A stretch of 64,000 nt of DNA, taken from contig NZ_AP019777.1 in NCBI RefSeq assembly GCF_019669905.1, positions 186,001 to 250,000 of the forward strand, in the 5' to 3' direction. The stretch's first letter is position 1. Every line of letters starts with the position of its first letter. The position numbers and the translations under genes were made by a program. Under the pieces are notes generated by a model. That model saw only the letters and a list, made by a program, of their open reading frames with translations, had not been told where the DNA came from and searched no databases. This DNA is from Methylomonas koyamae. Lineage in GTDB: Bacteria; Pseudomonadota; Gammaproteobacteria; Methylococcales; Methylomonadaceae. Shown here piece by piece: positions 43,956 to 51,115 of the stretch.

Positions 43956-45323
43956 TCATAGTGCGAATATCGTTGCGGTCGTTTTTGTTGTTAACACCGG
44001 TCTTATGCCGGTTTGGAGTTTGGATGCGTTGGCGCTTGCGGCGAATACGCCGGCGAGCGAATGGTTCAGGGATAAGGCGGCGTCGGCTGAATCGTCGGCT
44101 TGGCTTTGAAATAGCGTGCGGCCTGAGCCTGTCGTAAGCGGCAGGCCGGCAACAGGCGCGGCGGGGGGTATAAATGCGCCAGGCAGAACCATGGCAGGCG
44201 TCGGGCCGGCGCAGGTAAATAAATTTGGCTTCGGGATGGCGCGGAAAGAACCGGCGCGGAGTTGCTGAACGGCTACAGCGGATAGAGCGGGGATACAGCG
44301 AAATGCGGAGAAAATCGGGGCGAGGCGGGCGGAAACGGCAAACGGCGGCGAGGTGCGACCGACACCGCTGCTGAGCAATTGGGTACCCGGAGTTTGGTTG
44401 ATATCCGGAAAGCGTTGTTTGAATCCGCTCAGACCGTTGCCGGCCAAATCGGCCCACTCCGCCCAGTAAACACCCGCCGCCGGCAATACGCTACGCGCGA
44501 CCGAAACGACATGAGCGAATGTGCCGGAAACCCCGGCGGCCGCTTTAACTATCGGCGCGTTGGCGCGATGGCTCGCCACGGCGCTGGTGCAAGCCTGGGA
44601 ATCCCAGGCGGCGCCGGCAGCGTCCAGCCCTCGGCCGCGGTAGCCGGCCGGATTGGCGGAGTAAAACGCCGCGTCCGCGCTCCAATGGGCGACATCCGTG
44701 GGTTCCGCCGTTTCGGCCGGGCCGGCTTTGGCCCATACGGATTGCGAAAACATCGCGGTCAGCAGAAAAGTGGCGGCCAACACCGCCAATTTGGCGACCA
44801 AAATCCCGGCGCCGTGCAGCAGCAAAGTCGCCAACATAAAGCCCAGCGTATAAGAAATCAGGCTGGCGGAAGTCGAAATTTCCTGGCCGTGGGCAAAACC
44901 GTGGAAGAAGGCGAAGAAAGCGACGATCAGCACGTTGATTTTGCTGCTGAAGCGAATCTTGCGCGTAATCAGTAGCGCGAATACCGCGCAAGACAGCAGA
45001 ATGATGCCTTCGACGCTGGGTATCGTTATTCCGGCCGCGCCGGCCAAACCGCCCAGACTCATCACGCCGACGAAGGCCAGCGGCAGCATCCAGACGGCTT
45101 GGCCGCGCAATTGTGCGGCCCAAATACCGACCGCCAACATTGCCAGTAAATGGTCCCAACCGGCCAGCGGATGGTTGAAGCCGTTGCTCCAGCCCAACGT
45201 ATCCAAGCCGAAAAAATGCTCACCGAATAAGGCCGCGACCGCCAGTAACGGCAAGCCGAAGCCGAGCAGCCGCAGCCATGAGGGCGACAATTCGGATCGG
45301 GTGCGGGAACGGCGTAATGTCAT
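43956..45323 (-). CDS. HupE/UreJ-family permease with long unrecognised C-terminal tail
   Basis: 455 residues, more than twice the usual length of about 200. Residues 1-195 are a standard HupE: helices, HPLAGWDHLLAMLAVGIW (51-68) with the conserved HPLxGxDH, and FFAFFHGFAHGQE (136-148). HupE proteins take up nickel for hydrogenase or urease. Residues 195-315 are Ala-rich and coding-like in base pattern. Residues about 316-455 are low-complexity with less coding-like third positions, and may be a poorly conserved tail running into the receptor leader. A sequencing frameshift that removed the natural stop is an alternative. The gene lies downstream of nikR with a 152-base AT-rich gap. Confidence 0.72.
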   Translation of the reverse strand: MTLRRSRTRSELSPSWLRLLGFGLPLLAVAALFGEHFFGLDTLGWSNGFNHPLAGWDHLLAMLAVGIWAAQLRGQAVWMLPLAFVGVMSLGGLAGAAGITIPSVEGIILLSCAVFALLITRKIRFSSKINVLIVAFFAFFHGFAHGQEISTSASLISYTLGFMLATLLLHGAGILVAKLAVLAATFLLTAMFSQSVWAKAGPAETAEPTDVAHWSADAAFYSANPAGYRGRGLDAAGAAWDSQACTSAVASHRANAPIVKAAAGVSGTFAHVVSVARSVLPAAGVYWAEWADLAGNGLSGFKQRFPDINQTPGTQLLSSGVGRTSPPFAVSARLAPIFSAFRCIPALSAVAVQQLRAGSFRAIPKPNLFTCAGPTPAMVLPGAFIPPAAPVAGLPLTTGSGRTLFQSQADDSADAALSLNHSLAGVFAASANASKLQTGIRPVLTTKTTATIFAL

Positions 45324-45475
45324 GGTTTAACGACGGAAAAAGCCTTAAGAATTCAAATCAAATGCCGGTTAAGACGAATAGGGAGCGAATCATACGACAC
45401 CTATCACATTTTTAAAAATTATGAATAATAAATAAAATGTCTTATCATGCGCCGAACTCGCGCTGCCGAGCCGGC

Positions 45476-45943
45476 TCAACTGTGCGGATGCATGTGGGAA
45501 TGGCTGTGGCCGTGGTGGTCGTGCTGGTGGCTGACTGCGGCCATTTTGACCGGTACCAGGTTCAGCGCGGCATGACGGACGCCGGTTTCGGCGGACAGCT
45601 TGTCGGCAAACGCCCTAATGCGTGCGGTCAGGCCGCGCAGAAACAAGCTTTCCAGGCAGTCGTCGTGGTCCAGGTGGACGTGCATCGACGATACGACCAG
45701 ATCGTGGGCATCGTGCTGGTGGCTGGTCAGGCGTTCCGCCAGGTTGCGTTCGTGGTGGTTGTAGACGTAGGACAGCGTGGCGATGCTGTAAATGGCCTCG
45801 TCGCGCACCAGGCGCTTGGTTTCGATTTCCTTGCGCAGCAGGTCGCGGACGGCTTCGGAGCGGTTGGAATAGCCGCGGGCCGCGATCCATTGGTCGAACT
45901 CGGCGGCCAATTCGTCGCTGAGAGAGATGGTAAAACGTTCCAA
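45476..45943 (-). CDS. nikR: Nickel-responsive regulator NikR
   Basis: 155 residues from TTG at 45943, with GAGGAG six bases upstream. The N-terminal ribbon-helix-helix (ERFTISLSDELAAEFDQWIA, then NRSEAVRDLLR) binds DNA. The ACT-like metal domain carries the four square-planar nickel ligands at His77, His88, His90 and Cys96 (HQHD, MHVHLDHDDC), matching E. coli His76, His87, His89 and Cys95. An extra His-rich tail (QHDHHGHSHSHMHPHS, residues 140-155) could store or sense metal. NikR represses nickel uptake genes when nickel is plentiful. It stands at the centre of four HupE-type genes and between two TonB receptor loci. Confidence 0.94.
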   Translation of the reverse strand: MERFTISLSDELAAEFDQWIAARGYSNRSEAVRDLLRKEIETKRLVRDEAIYSIATLSYVYNHHERNLAERLTSHQHDAHDLVVSSMHVHLDHDDCLESLFLRGLTARIRAFADKLSAETGVRHAALNLVPVKMAAVSHQHDHHGHSHSHMHPHS

Positions 45944-46088
45944 GGTCGGCTCCTCTTATTATCGTTATATAGGAACCGGCGATTATAGCCCAAGCGTTGC
46001 CGGCACAAGCGGCCGCGGCGGGATGGCGGCGGCAACGCCCAATTCGACAAGAGCCGGTTAACGGCCGTTTATTCGCGGGAGAGCATCG

Positions 46089-46667
46089 ATGTCCGCCGGA
46101 CATTACACGCACGACAATTTCGGCAAAACCGTGATGCGCAGCCAGGTTGCGATCGCATTATTACTGTTGCTGTGTTTGCCGCTGGCGAACTTCTGGTTTC
46201 CCAGCGCTTACAGCATCAAGGCCGGCATCCACGGCCTCAGTGCGATTTCGGCGCTGGCCGTCGGCACCTATCTGACCCATCGTGCCTTGCCGTTGGTCAA
46301 GGGCATGCAGGTGCAACTGCAATCGTTGCGACGCTGGGTATTGGCCGCAACTCTGTTGAACCTGGCCGGGGCGATCAGCGGCAACTGGATTTACATGCGT
46401 TACCGCGGCCAGGACGGCCCGCGCGACTGGATTCTGGAGCGGGTGCCTGCCATCCACAACGTGCTGATGGAGTTCAAGGAGTTCGTCTCGTTGTTTCCGT
46501 TTCCGTTGATGCTGTCGGCCACCGCGCTGCTGTATTACTACGGGCTGCCGATGCAGACTCGCCGCGACCTGTGCCGCTTTGTCGGCATCACGATCCTAGT
46601 GTCGTGGAGCTTCCTGCTGCTGGGCTTCGTCGTCGGCCTGGTACTGGCCAAACTGCGCTTTGTCTGA
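46089..46667 (+). CDS. Unrecognised membrane protein, about five helices
   Basis: 192 residues, no family recognised. Predicted helices are at about 16-35, 44-65, 83-106, 130-152 and 160-185. The loop SGNWIYMRYRGQDGPRDWIL and EFKEFVSLFPFPLM are the most distinctive segments, and the His/Glu residues in VPAIHNVLMEFKEF could be functional. A GGAGAG ribosome site precedes ATG. It is divergent from nikR (145-base gap) and is followed by five plus-strand genes including CopC-like and haem lipoprotein genes, so it probably opens a metal-related operon. Such a protein could be a cytochrome-like or permease component, but nothing decides this. Confidence 0.62.
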   Translation: MSAGHYTHDNFGKTVMRSQVAIALLLLLCLPLANFWFPSAYSIKAGIHGLSAISALAVGTYLTHRALPLVKGMQVQLQSLRRWVLAATLLNLAGAISGNWIYMRYRGQDGPRDWILERVPAIHNVLMEFKEFVSLFPFPLMLSATALLYYYGLPMQTRRDLCRFVGITILVSWSFLLLGFVVGLVLAKLRFV

Positions 46668-46683
46668 ACTGGCGGAACCTGAT

Positions 46684-47094
46684 ATGCAACACCCAACCGA
46701 ATCGAATTCTCAAGCGCTGCATTCCGGCCCGGTCGTGGCAGCCAGTTTGGCTCTTTTGCTGGCATTTTTGACCTTGATGGTCAGCCACCACATTTCCCGG
46801 CTGTCGCCCGGCCTGGATAAGCTGGTGCACAGCTACGGTTACTGGATCCCCGGCTCGCAAGGCAAAGGCCCCGACGGCAGCATCGGCTCTTACACCGGCA
46901 AGGAAACTCTGGCTATCGGCGTCTGGCTGTTGAGTTGGCTGGCGTTTCACCTGATGTGGCGCAAGCAGGATTTGGATTTGGCGGCCTGGACCCGGATTTT
47001 TGTCATCAGCCTGGTCGCGATTACGCTGGGTTTCTTCCACCCGTTGTCCGATCCGCTGGTGCTGTTCATCGCCGGTTTTTTCGGTCTACCCTGA
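46684..47094 (+). CDS. Unrecognised small membrane protein, about three helices
   Basis: 136 residues from ATG at 46684; an in-frame TTG 24 bases upstream overlaps the preceding gene. Helices are at about 17-36, 70-90 and 97-128. Distinctive segments are LMVSHHISRLSPGLDKLV, YWIPGSQGKGPDGSIGSYTG and LGFFHPLSDPLVLFIAG. Paired His residues at the end of helix 1 and one in helix 3 could bind haem or metal. It follows the previous membrane gene by 16 bases and precedes the CopC-like gene by 10 bases, so these are one operon. Confidence 0.62.
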   Translation: MQHPTESNSQALHSGPVVAASLALLLAFLTLMVSHHISRLSPGLDKLVHSYGYWIPGSQGKGPDGSIGSYTGKETLAIGVWLLSWLAFHLMWRKQDLDLAAWTRIFVISLVAITLGFFHPLSDPLVLFIAGFFGLP

Positions 47095-47104
47095 GTAAAA
47101 AACC

Positions 47105-47494
47105 ATGCCTAAATTAATAAAGCTAGCCGTCTCGGTATTGTTGGCATTGGCCAGCCCGGCCAGCATTGCCGAGGGCGTATTGCTGAAGTCCGACCCGAAA
47201 CACAACGCTGAAGTGGCCAATTTCGACGGCACGGTCAAATTCTGGTTCAGCGGCAATGTCGGCGAGCGCTCGCCGTCGGTGGTTGTGGTCGATGGCCAAG
47301 GCAAACGGGTCGACAACGGCGACACCCGCCTGGTTTTGGGCGAGCGCCACCGGCTGACGGCGACGACGCAGCCGCTGCCCCCCGGTCCTTACGCCGTCCG
47401 CTACCGGGTGATCACCGAAGACGGGTTGGTGGTCAGCGGCATCTCCAAGTTTACCGTCGTCGCCGCAGCGGCGAGTACGGAGGCCAAACCATGA
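47105..47494 (+). CDS. CopC-like periplasmic protein lacking the usual copper histidines
   Basis: 129 residues. A signal peptide to about residue 22 leaves a mature start EGVLLKSDPKHNAEV. The CopC/YobA beta-sandwich is evident from VKFWFSGNVGERSP, VVVDGQGKRVDNGD and PGPYAVRYRVITEDGLVVSG. True CopC binds Cu(II) through its N-terminal His and a D-x-H near the C-terminus. Here the mature start is Glu and the C-terminal motif reads DGL, so both histidines are absent. The paralogue at 58887-59264 keeps both. The stop overlaps the next gene by 4 bases. It may have become a structural or partner protein, or bind another ion. Confidence 0.83.
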   Translation: MPKLIKLAVSVLLALASPASIAEGVLLKSDPKHNAEVANFDGTVKFWFSGNVGERSPSVVVVDGQGKRVDNGDTRLVLGERHRLTATTQPLPPGPYAVRYRVITEDGLVVSGISKFTVVAAAASTEAKP

Positions 47495-48114
47495 AACTAT
47501 TAGCCGCGTTGATACTGGCCGTTACCGCCGTCGGCCAAGCCCAGGCTTCGGTACCGCTGGGCGGCAACCGCAAAGGTGCGGACGGCAGCTACGACCTGTA
47601 CGGGTGCATGCTCAGCAACGACTACTACGTCGTCAACTTTGCCGCCTACCAGCTCGACCCGAATCAGGCCAAGGACGACAAATCCATACCGCAAGCCGAA
47701 TGCGTCGATCTGCCGCGGCTCGGCAAAACCCAAATCGCCGTCGACCTGCTGGACCTGGACGTGCGGAAGAAACCGGTCGGCCTGAAGATTTTGCGCGAAG
47801 ACGGCCAAACCATTGCCGAAGTGCCGATGGCCGTCGTCAAGCAAGGCGTATTGACCGCCAGCGTCGATTTCAAAACTGCCGGCAAATACCAAGCCGTGTT
47901 GTTGGTGGAAGACTCCGATCTGCACACGCCGGCGGACACCAGCGCGTTGCACATGCCGCTGACGGTGGCTATGGCCGTGGCGCCGTCGGCAGCCAATGCC
48001 GGCAGCGGCAAAGGGTTGGGCGTGGTGTTCGGCGCGCTGGGCCTGTGCCTGGCTTTGGCCGCCTATTACATACCGCGTCTGCTAAAACCGCACGGCGAAA
48101 GCAGTCCGCCGTAA
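47491..48114 (+). CDS. Exported/membrane-anchored protein of unrecognised family (copy 1)
   Basis: 207 residues. Signal peptide to about residue 20, then a soluble region with GNRKGADGSYDLYGCMLSND followed by YYVVNFAAY, two Cys (near 35 and 61), and an Ig-like second half (FKTAGKYQAVLLVEDSDLHT). A C-terminal helix (GLGVVFGALGLCLALAAYYI, near 180-200) precedes a short basic tail. It is homologous to 58221-58874: both share GNR, ND(Y/F)Y, a Cys before P-R-x-GK, DLxDxDxR, and the TAGKY/KTGDY beta-strand. In both places the partner gene is CopC-like. The N-terminus overlaps the CopC gene by 4 bases. Function unknown. Confidence 0.72.
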   Translation: MKLLAALILAVTAVGQAQASVPLGGNRKGADGSYDLYGCMLSNDYYVVNFAAYQLDPNQAKDDKSIPQAECVDLPRLGKTQIAVDLLDLDVRKKPVGLKILREDGQTIAEVPMAVVKQGVLTASVDFKTAGKYQAVLLVEDSDLHTPADTSALHMPLTVAMAVAPSAANAGSGKGLGVVFGALGLCLALAAYYIPRLLKPHGESSPP

Positions 48115-48195
48115 CCGGGCGCCGCCGCTGCGCCGACGGTTCCGCGTCGGCCCGGCCTTGCGCGTCCGGCCTCCATCCACCAACAGGGAATCACT

Positions 48196-48669
48196 ATGAG
48201 AGCGACACCAACCAAACCGATTATGGCGCTGATGCTGGCAAGCCTGCTGGGCGCTTGTGCTCATCCGGGCCACCATGAACGGGAGACGGCCGGCTTTGTG
48301 CCCGGCCTGGGCGAAATCATGGCCCAAACTTCCACTCGCCATGCCAAATTATGGTTTGCCGGTCAGGCGCAGAATTGGGCGCTGGCCGCATACGAAGTCG
48401 ACGAACTGCACGAGGGCATCGAAGACGCCGGCAAATACCATCCGACCCACAAAGACATTCGCCAACCCATTCCGGACTTGCTGGCGCAGTATTTGGACCA
48501 GCCGCTGGCCGCGCTGGACCAAGCCGTCAAAGCCAAAAATCAACAGGCATTTATCGCGAATTACGATAAGCTTACCGCTGCCTGCAACGCCTGCCACCAA
48601 GCCACCGAATTCGGTTTCAACGTCGTGGCGCGCCCCAGCTTCAACCCGTTCGCCAACCAGGCGTTCTGA
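48196..48669 (+). CDS. Lipoprotein with single c-type haem motif
   Basis: 157 residues. The lipobox LLGAC (Cys21) predicts a lipid-anchored protein. The mature part is helical with KLWFAGQAQNWALAAYEVDE and IRQPIPDLLAQYLDQPLAAL. A single CNACH haem-attachment motif (Cys130-His134) near the C-terminus resembles the layout of cytochrome c'-like four-helix proteins, where the haem sits near the end. An electron-transfer or metal-reduction role (for example reducing an imported ion) is possible. It lies 82 bases after the previous gene on the same strand. Confidence 0.75.
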   Translation: MRATPTKPIMALMLASLLGACAHPGHHERETAGFVPGLGEIMAQTSTRHAKLWFAGQAQNWALAAYEVDELHEGIEDAGKYHPTHKDIRQPIPDLLAQYLDQPLAALDQAVKAKNQQAFIANYDKLTAACNACHQATEFGFNVVARPSFNPFANQAF

Positions 48670-48751
48670 GGTACGGCCTCGTTCGTTTAGCATGGGCGGA
48701 TGCCGCGGCCGGGCGTAGCGGTAATTCACCCATATTCAGCAAGCGAACACT

Positions 48752-49459
48752 ATGTCTAACTTTTTACCGCGCCGGATTGCAGCCTGCCTGCTGCTGCCGG
48801 CTACTTTCGCCGCCACGGCCGGCCCGGTCCGCGACGATTTCGGCGTCTGGATCAGCAACACCTACCAAACCGACTTCGGCGGCAGTCCCTATCTGGCATT
48901 TCTGGAACTGGCGCCCCGGACCAAGACCGATAACGACCAGTTCGCCCAAATCATCGTCCGGCCGCTGATCGGTTACAAGCTGACAAATAAACTGCAACTT
49001 TGGGCCGGTTACACCTGGCAAGGCGAATACAGCGAGCAGACCGACTTCGAATTGGCGACCAACGACGCGATGCAACAGTTGCAGTGGGTAGACAACTGGT
49101 CGCCGGAGTGGAATTTTCAGTACCGTTTCCGGCTGGAACAGCGCTTTTTCTCCGAGGAAGACAACGTCGCCCACCGGATGCGGCACCGTTTTCGTTTGGT
49201 GTACTCGATACCCGACAGCAAAGCCTACCTGATCGGCATCGACGAGCTATTCGTTTATTTCAATTCGCTGGACGACGGCCGTCTAGCCCGTTCGGTGCAA
49301 ACCGGCATCAACCAGAACCGCAGTTATGTCGGCGTGGGTTATAAATTTACGCCGCAACTGAACGTCGACACCGGCTACCAACTGCAATACGTGCACAACT
49401 ACGGCGCGCCGGATTTGGTCAACCATGTCTGGTTTACCAACATCAACGTCAATTTCTAA
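48752..49459 (+). CDS. DUF2490-family outer-membrane beta-barrel protein
   Basis: 235 residues. Signal peptide to about residue 23. Alternating amphipathic strands follow (DDFGVWISNTYQTDF, LWAGYTWQGEY, WNFQYRFRLEQRF, SYVGVGYKFTPQLNVDTGYQ) and the protein ends in an aromatic residue (NINVNF), as in outer-membrane barrels. DUF2490 proteins are barrels of unknown substrate. It is the last gene of the plus-strand run starting at 46089, with an 82-base gap before it. A hairpin at 49483-49500 follows, but its T-run points the other way. Confidence 0.8.
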   Translation: MSNFLPRRIAACLLLPATFAATAGPVRDDFGVWISNTYQTDFGGSPYLAFLELAPRTKTDNDQFAQIIVRPLIGYKLTNKLQLWAGYTWQGEYSEQTDFELATNDAMQQLQWVDNWSPEWNFQYRFRLEQRFFSEEDNVAHRMRHRFRLVYSIPDSKAYLIGIDELFVYFNSLDDGRLARSVQTGINQNRSYVGVGYKFTPQLNVDTGYQLQYVHNYGAPDLVNHVWFTNINVNF

Positions 49460-49475
49460 TACTTTTCCTGCGCGC

Positions 49476-49500
49476 AAAAAAAGGGCGGCTCAGGCCGCCC
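49476..49500 (-). terminator. Rho-independent terminator for the small minus-strand gene
   Basis: Perfect 7-base stem GGGCGGC (49483-49489) and GCCGCCC (49494-49500) with a 4-base loop. On the minus strand it is followed by seven T residues (A-run at 49476-49482), so it ends the gene at 49537-49905. The same stem may slow plus-strand transcription. Confidence 0.85.
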
Positions 49501-49536
49501 TAGTCGATACATGAAACAGAAATCTCTGTAACTCTG

Positions 49537-49905
49537 TTACTGGAATTTGGTCAGACCGGCAAAGCCTTCCCGAGCTTCTTTCAATTCCTGTTCGGCGCCG
49601 GCGAAATCGGATTTTTTAGCCAGTTCTCTGGCTTTTTTCATTTTCAAAACCACTTTGTCGCGTTCGAACTCGAACTTGTAGTTGGCGCTCAATTCGCTAG
49701 CGCTTTCTGCTACTTCTTTGATCAGGCTGGCGACTTTTGCCGAATCAGCGGAAGGAATTGCATCCAGAGCTGCCTGGATTTTGGCATCCACTTCTTTCAA
49801 TACTTCAGGCACGCTCTTTTTGACTTCTTTTGCCAGCGTAGCGCCGGAAAAGCCTAAGATCGAAAAAAACAGTGTGAAAGCGATAAATACTTTTTTCAAT
49901 GACAT
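49537..49905 (-). CDS. Small exported helical protein, unrecognised
   Basis: 122 residues. A clear signal peptide (SLKKVFIAFTLFFSILGFSG, cleavage after ATLA) precedes a mature region of about 96 residues. That region is almost all charged helix: Lys/Glu-rich, few aromatics, no Cys. It is coiled-coil-like (KVASLIKEVAESASELSANY, FERDKVVLKMKKARELAKKS). It resembles periplasmic helical proteins such as CpxP/Spy-type metal or stress factors in style only; no family motif is recognised. It is monocistronic with its own terminator and an AT-rich upstream region. Confidence 0.72.
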   Translation of the reverse strand: MSLKKVFIAFTLFFSILGFSGATLAKEVKKSVPEVLKEVDAKIQAALDAIPSADSAKVASLIKEVAESASELSANYKFEFERDKVVLKMKKARELAKKSDFAGAEQELKEAREGFAGLTKFQ

Positions 49906-50015
49906 GTGTGTTCTCTTGGTAAATAAAACGTATTGGGTAAAGCGAATTTTTCGGGTTTGCGATTGAACTTTGCTGACGGGTAACTCCTTTGGTTGAAATA
50001 TTTTTTACTGTGAGC

Positions 50016-50582
50016 TTAATTTATTCGGGTTGAGCTCCGCCGGGCTTGCCCGGCCAGTAACGCCGCGATGCCGAGATTTGCGGCAACGCCGATGGCCAAC
50101 AGCATTAAAGTCGCCACTGTAAAGCCGGCGGTATAACCCAGTGCATCGGCATCCAGCCAAATATCGTAGGTATGGACATAACCGTGGCTTACCGCGACGC
50201 CGCTAATCACCGGCAAAGACAGCGCCCAGTGCAATTTCCGCCCCGACGCCAGTAGCAGCCCCAAAACCAAAACGCTCGCGTACATCAGCGTTTCAGCGTG
50301 GGCAATCTCCAGCGGAATTAAAGCCAGACCCGCGCCCAACAACAGCAGCATCAGGAACGCCGACCCCAGCGATACGACAGCTCGGCCACCGCCGCTGCGG
50401 CATATCCACAAACCGACCGCAAGCATCGTCAAAAGGTGGTCAGAGCTGGAAAAAGGATGCAGCAATCCGCTGTCGAAACCGATGGATTCGCTTGCCCAAT
50501 GGAAAGGGTGCGCATAGGCCGGCATCGAGCCGGCCGAAAACGTTGATATCGTTAGCAAGAAATGCTTGAGGGACTTATTCAT
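50016..50582 (-). CDS. HupE/UreJ-family permease (short form)
   Basis: 188 residues from ATG at 50582; the frame is open upstream without family content. The signal-like first helix ends PAYA, giving a probable mature start HPFHW. The HupE metal motif is LLHPFSSSDHLLTMLAVGLW (His42, Asp48, His49), a variant of HPLxGxDH in which the Gly is replaced by Ser. SHGYVHTYDIW corresponds to the second His motif HGxAHG. About six helices. It probably takes up nickel or a related ion. The upstream region contains an unusual palindrome at 50726-50754 that could be its operator. Confidence 0.82.
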   Translation of the reverse strand: MNKSLKHFLLTISTFSAGSMPAYAHPFHWASESIGFDSGLLHPFSSSDHLLTMLAVGLWICRSGGGRAVVSLGSAFLMLLLLGAGLALIPLEIAHAETLMYASVLVLGLLLASGRKLHWALSLPVISGVAVSHGYVHTYDIWLDADALGYTAGFTVATLMLLAIGVAANLGIAALLAGQARRSSTRIN

Positions 50583-51115
50583 GGTGGCCTCTGCCTGCGA
50601 CGGGTTACGGTGGACGCTGAACGCTAGCGAACAACGCTCTCCAGCGAAACGATGGTTTGGCGGCGCCAGCCCGACTTTGGAGGGCATCGGCGCTGGCACC
50701 ACGCAAACGAGGCTATCTTAACAAAAATATGAACTTTTAATAATATTTCATATTATGGGCGTAAGCGCACCCGATAGAGGAAAGTTTGCCCGAGCACTAT
50801 TACGTTTTTCGACTGTGCCGCCGGTAAACGTACGGTTGCTGAAAACCAATCGGAACAACGCGAGTTAGGGTTTGGCTTGGCGCCGGCGGGCTATATCGAT
50901 TCGGCCGGAGTGATGGCCGAGCGAGGCCATCCCGAGTCGAGCGCTCGCGTTTTGTTACCCTGGGTTACAAATTTTGGTCCTCACGCGCTCCGGCAGCATT
51001 GGAAACAAACACGACAACCGGGTAGCCATAAGCGCAGGAGCGGCACTATTAATCCGAGTGGATGACCAATACATCCTTGGCCGCCGATTCGGCGTCATCC
51101 AATTTCAAACCGCGA
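50583..51115. other. Gap between HupE-type gene and TonB receptor gene
   Basis: About 530 bases between the start of one minus-strand gene and the stop of another. Apart from the AT-rich palindrome at 50726-50754, I see no recognisable gene. Short frames on the plus strand lack ribosome sites and protein-like content. No clear terminator follows the TonB receptor stop. Confidence 0.4.
50726..50754. promoter_or_regulatory. AT-rich palindrome, candidate operator for HupE-type gene
   Basis: AATATGAAC at 50726-50734 faces TTTCATATT at 50746-50754, matching at 8 of 9 positions. Contained half-sites ATATGA and TCATAT are 15 bases apart. E. coli NikR boxes are GTATGA and TCATAC 16 bases apart, so this is similar but not the same. 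It lies 144 bases upstream of the HupE-type ATG at 50582. A NikR- or Fur-type repressor site is plausible. Confidence 0.4.

Noticed and set aside
45361..45470. NikR box in the gap between nikR and the long HupE gene
   Set aside because: TCATAC at 45390 and TTATGA at 45419 are present but in the wrong order and spacing for a GTATGA-N16-TCATAC operator.
35345..45475. Cobalamin riboswitch upstream of the CobN-like or TonB receptor genes
   Set aside because: Looked for the B12 box GCCACTG on the minus strand in the intergenic gaps and in the HupE tail region; not found. A divergent switch cannot be fully excluded by eye.
50877..51065. 62-codon plus-strand frame in the gap downstream of the FecA-like receptor gene
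   Set aside because: No ribosome site or protein-like pattern; probably chance.
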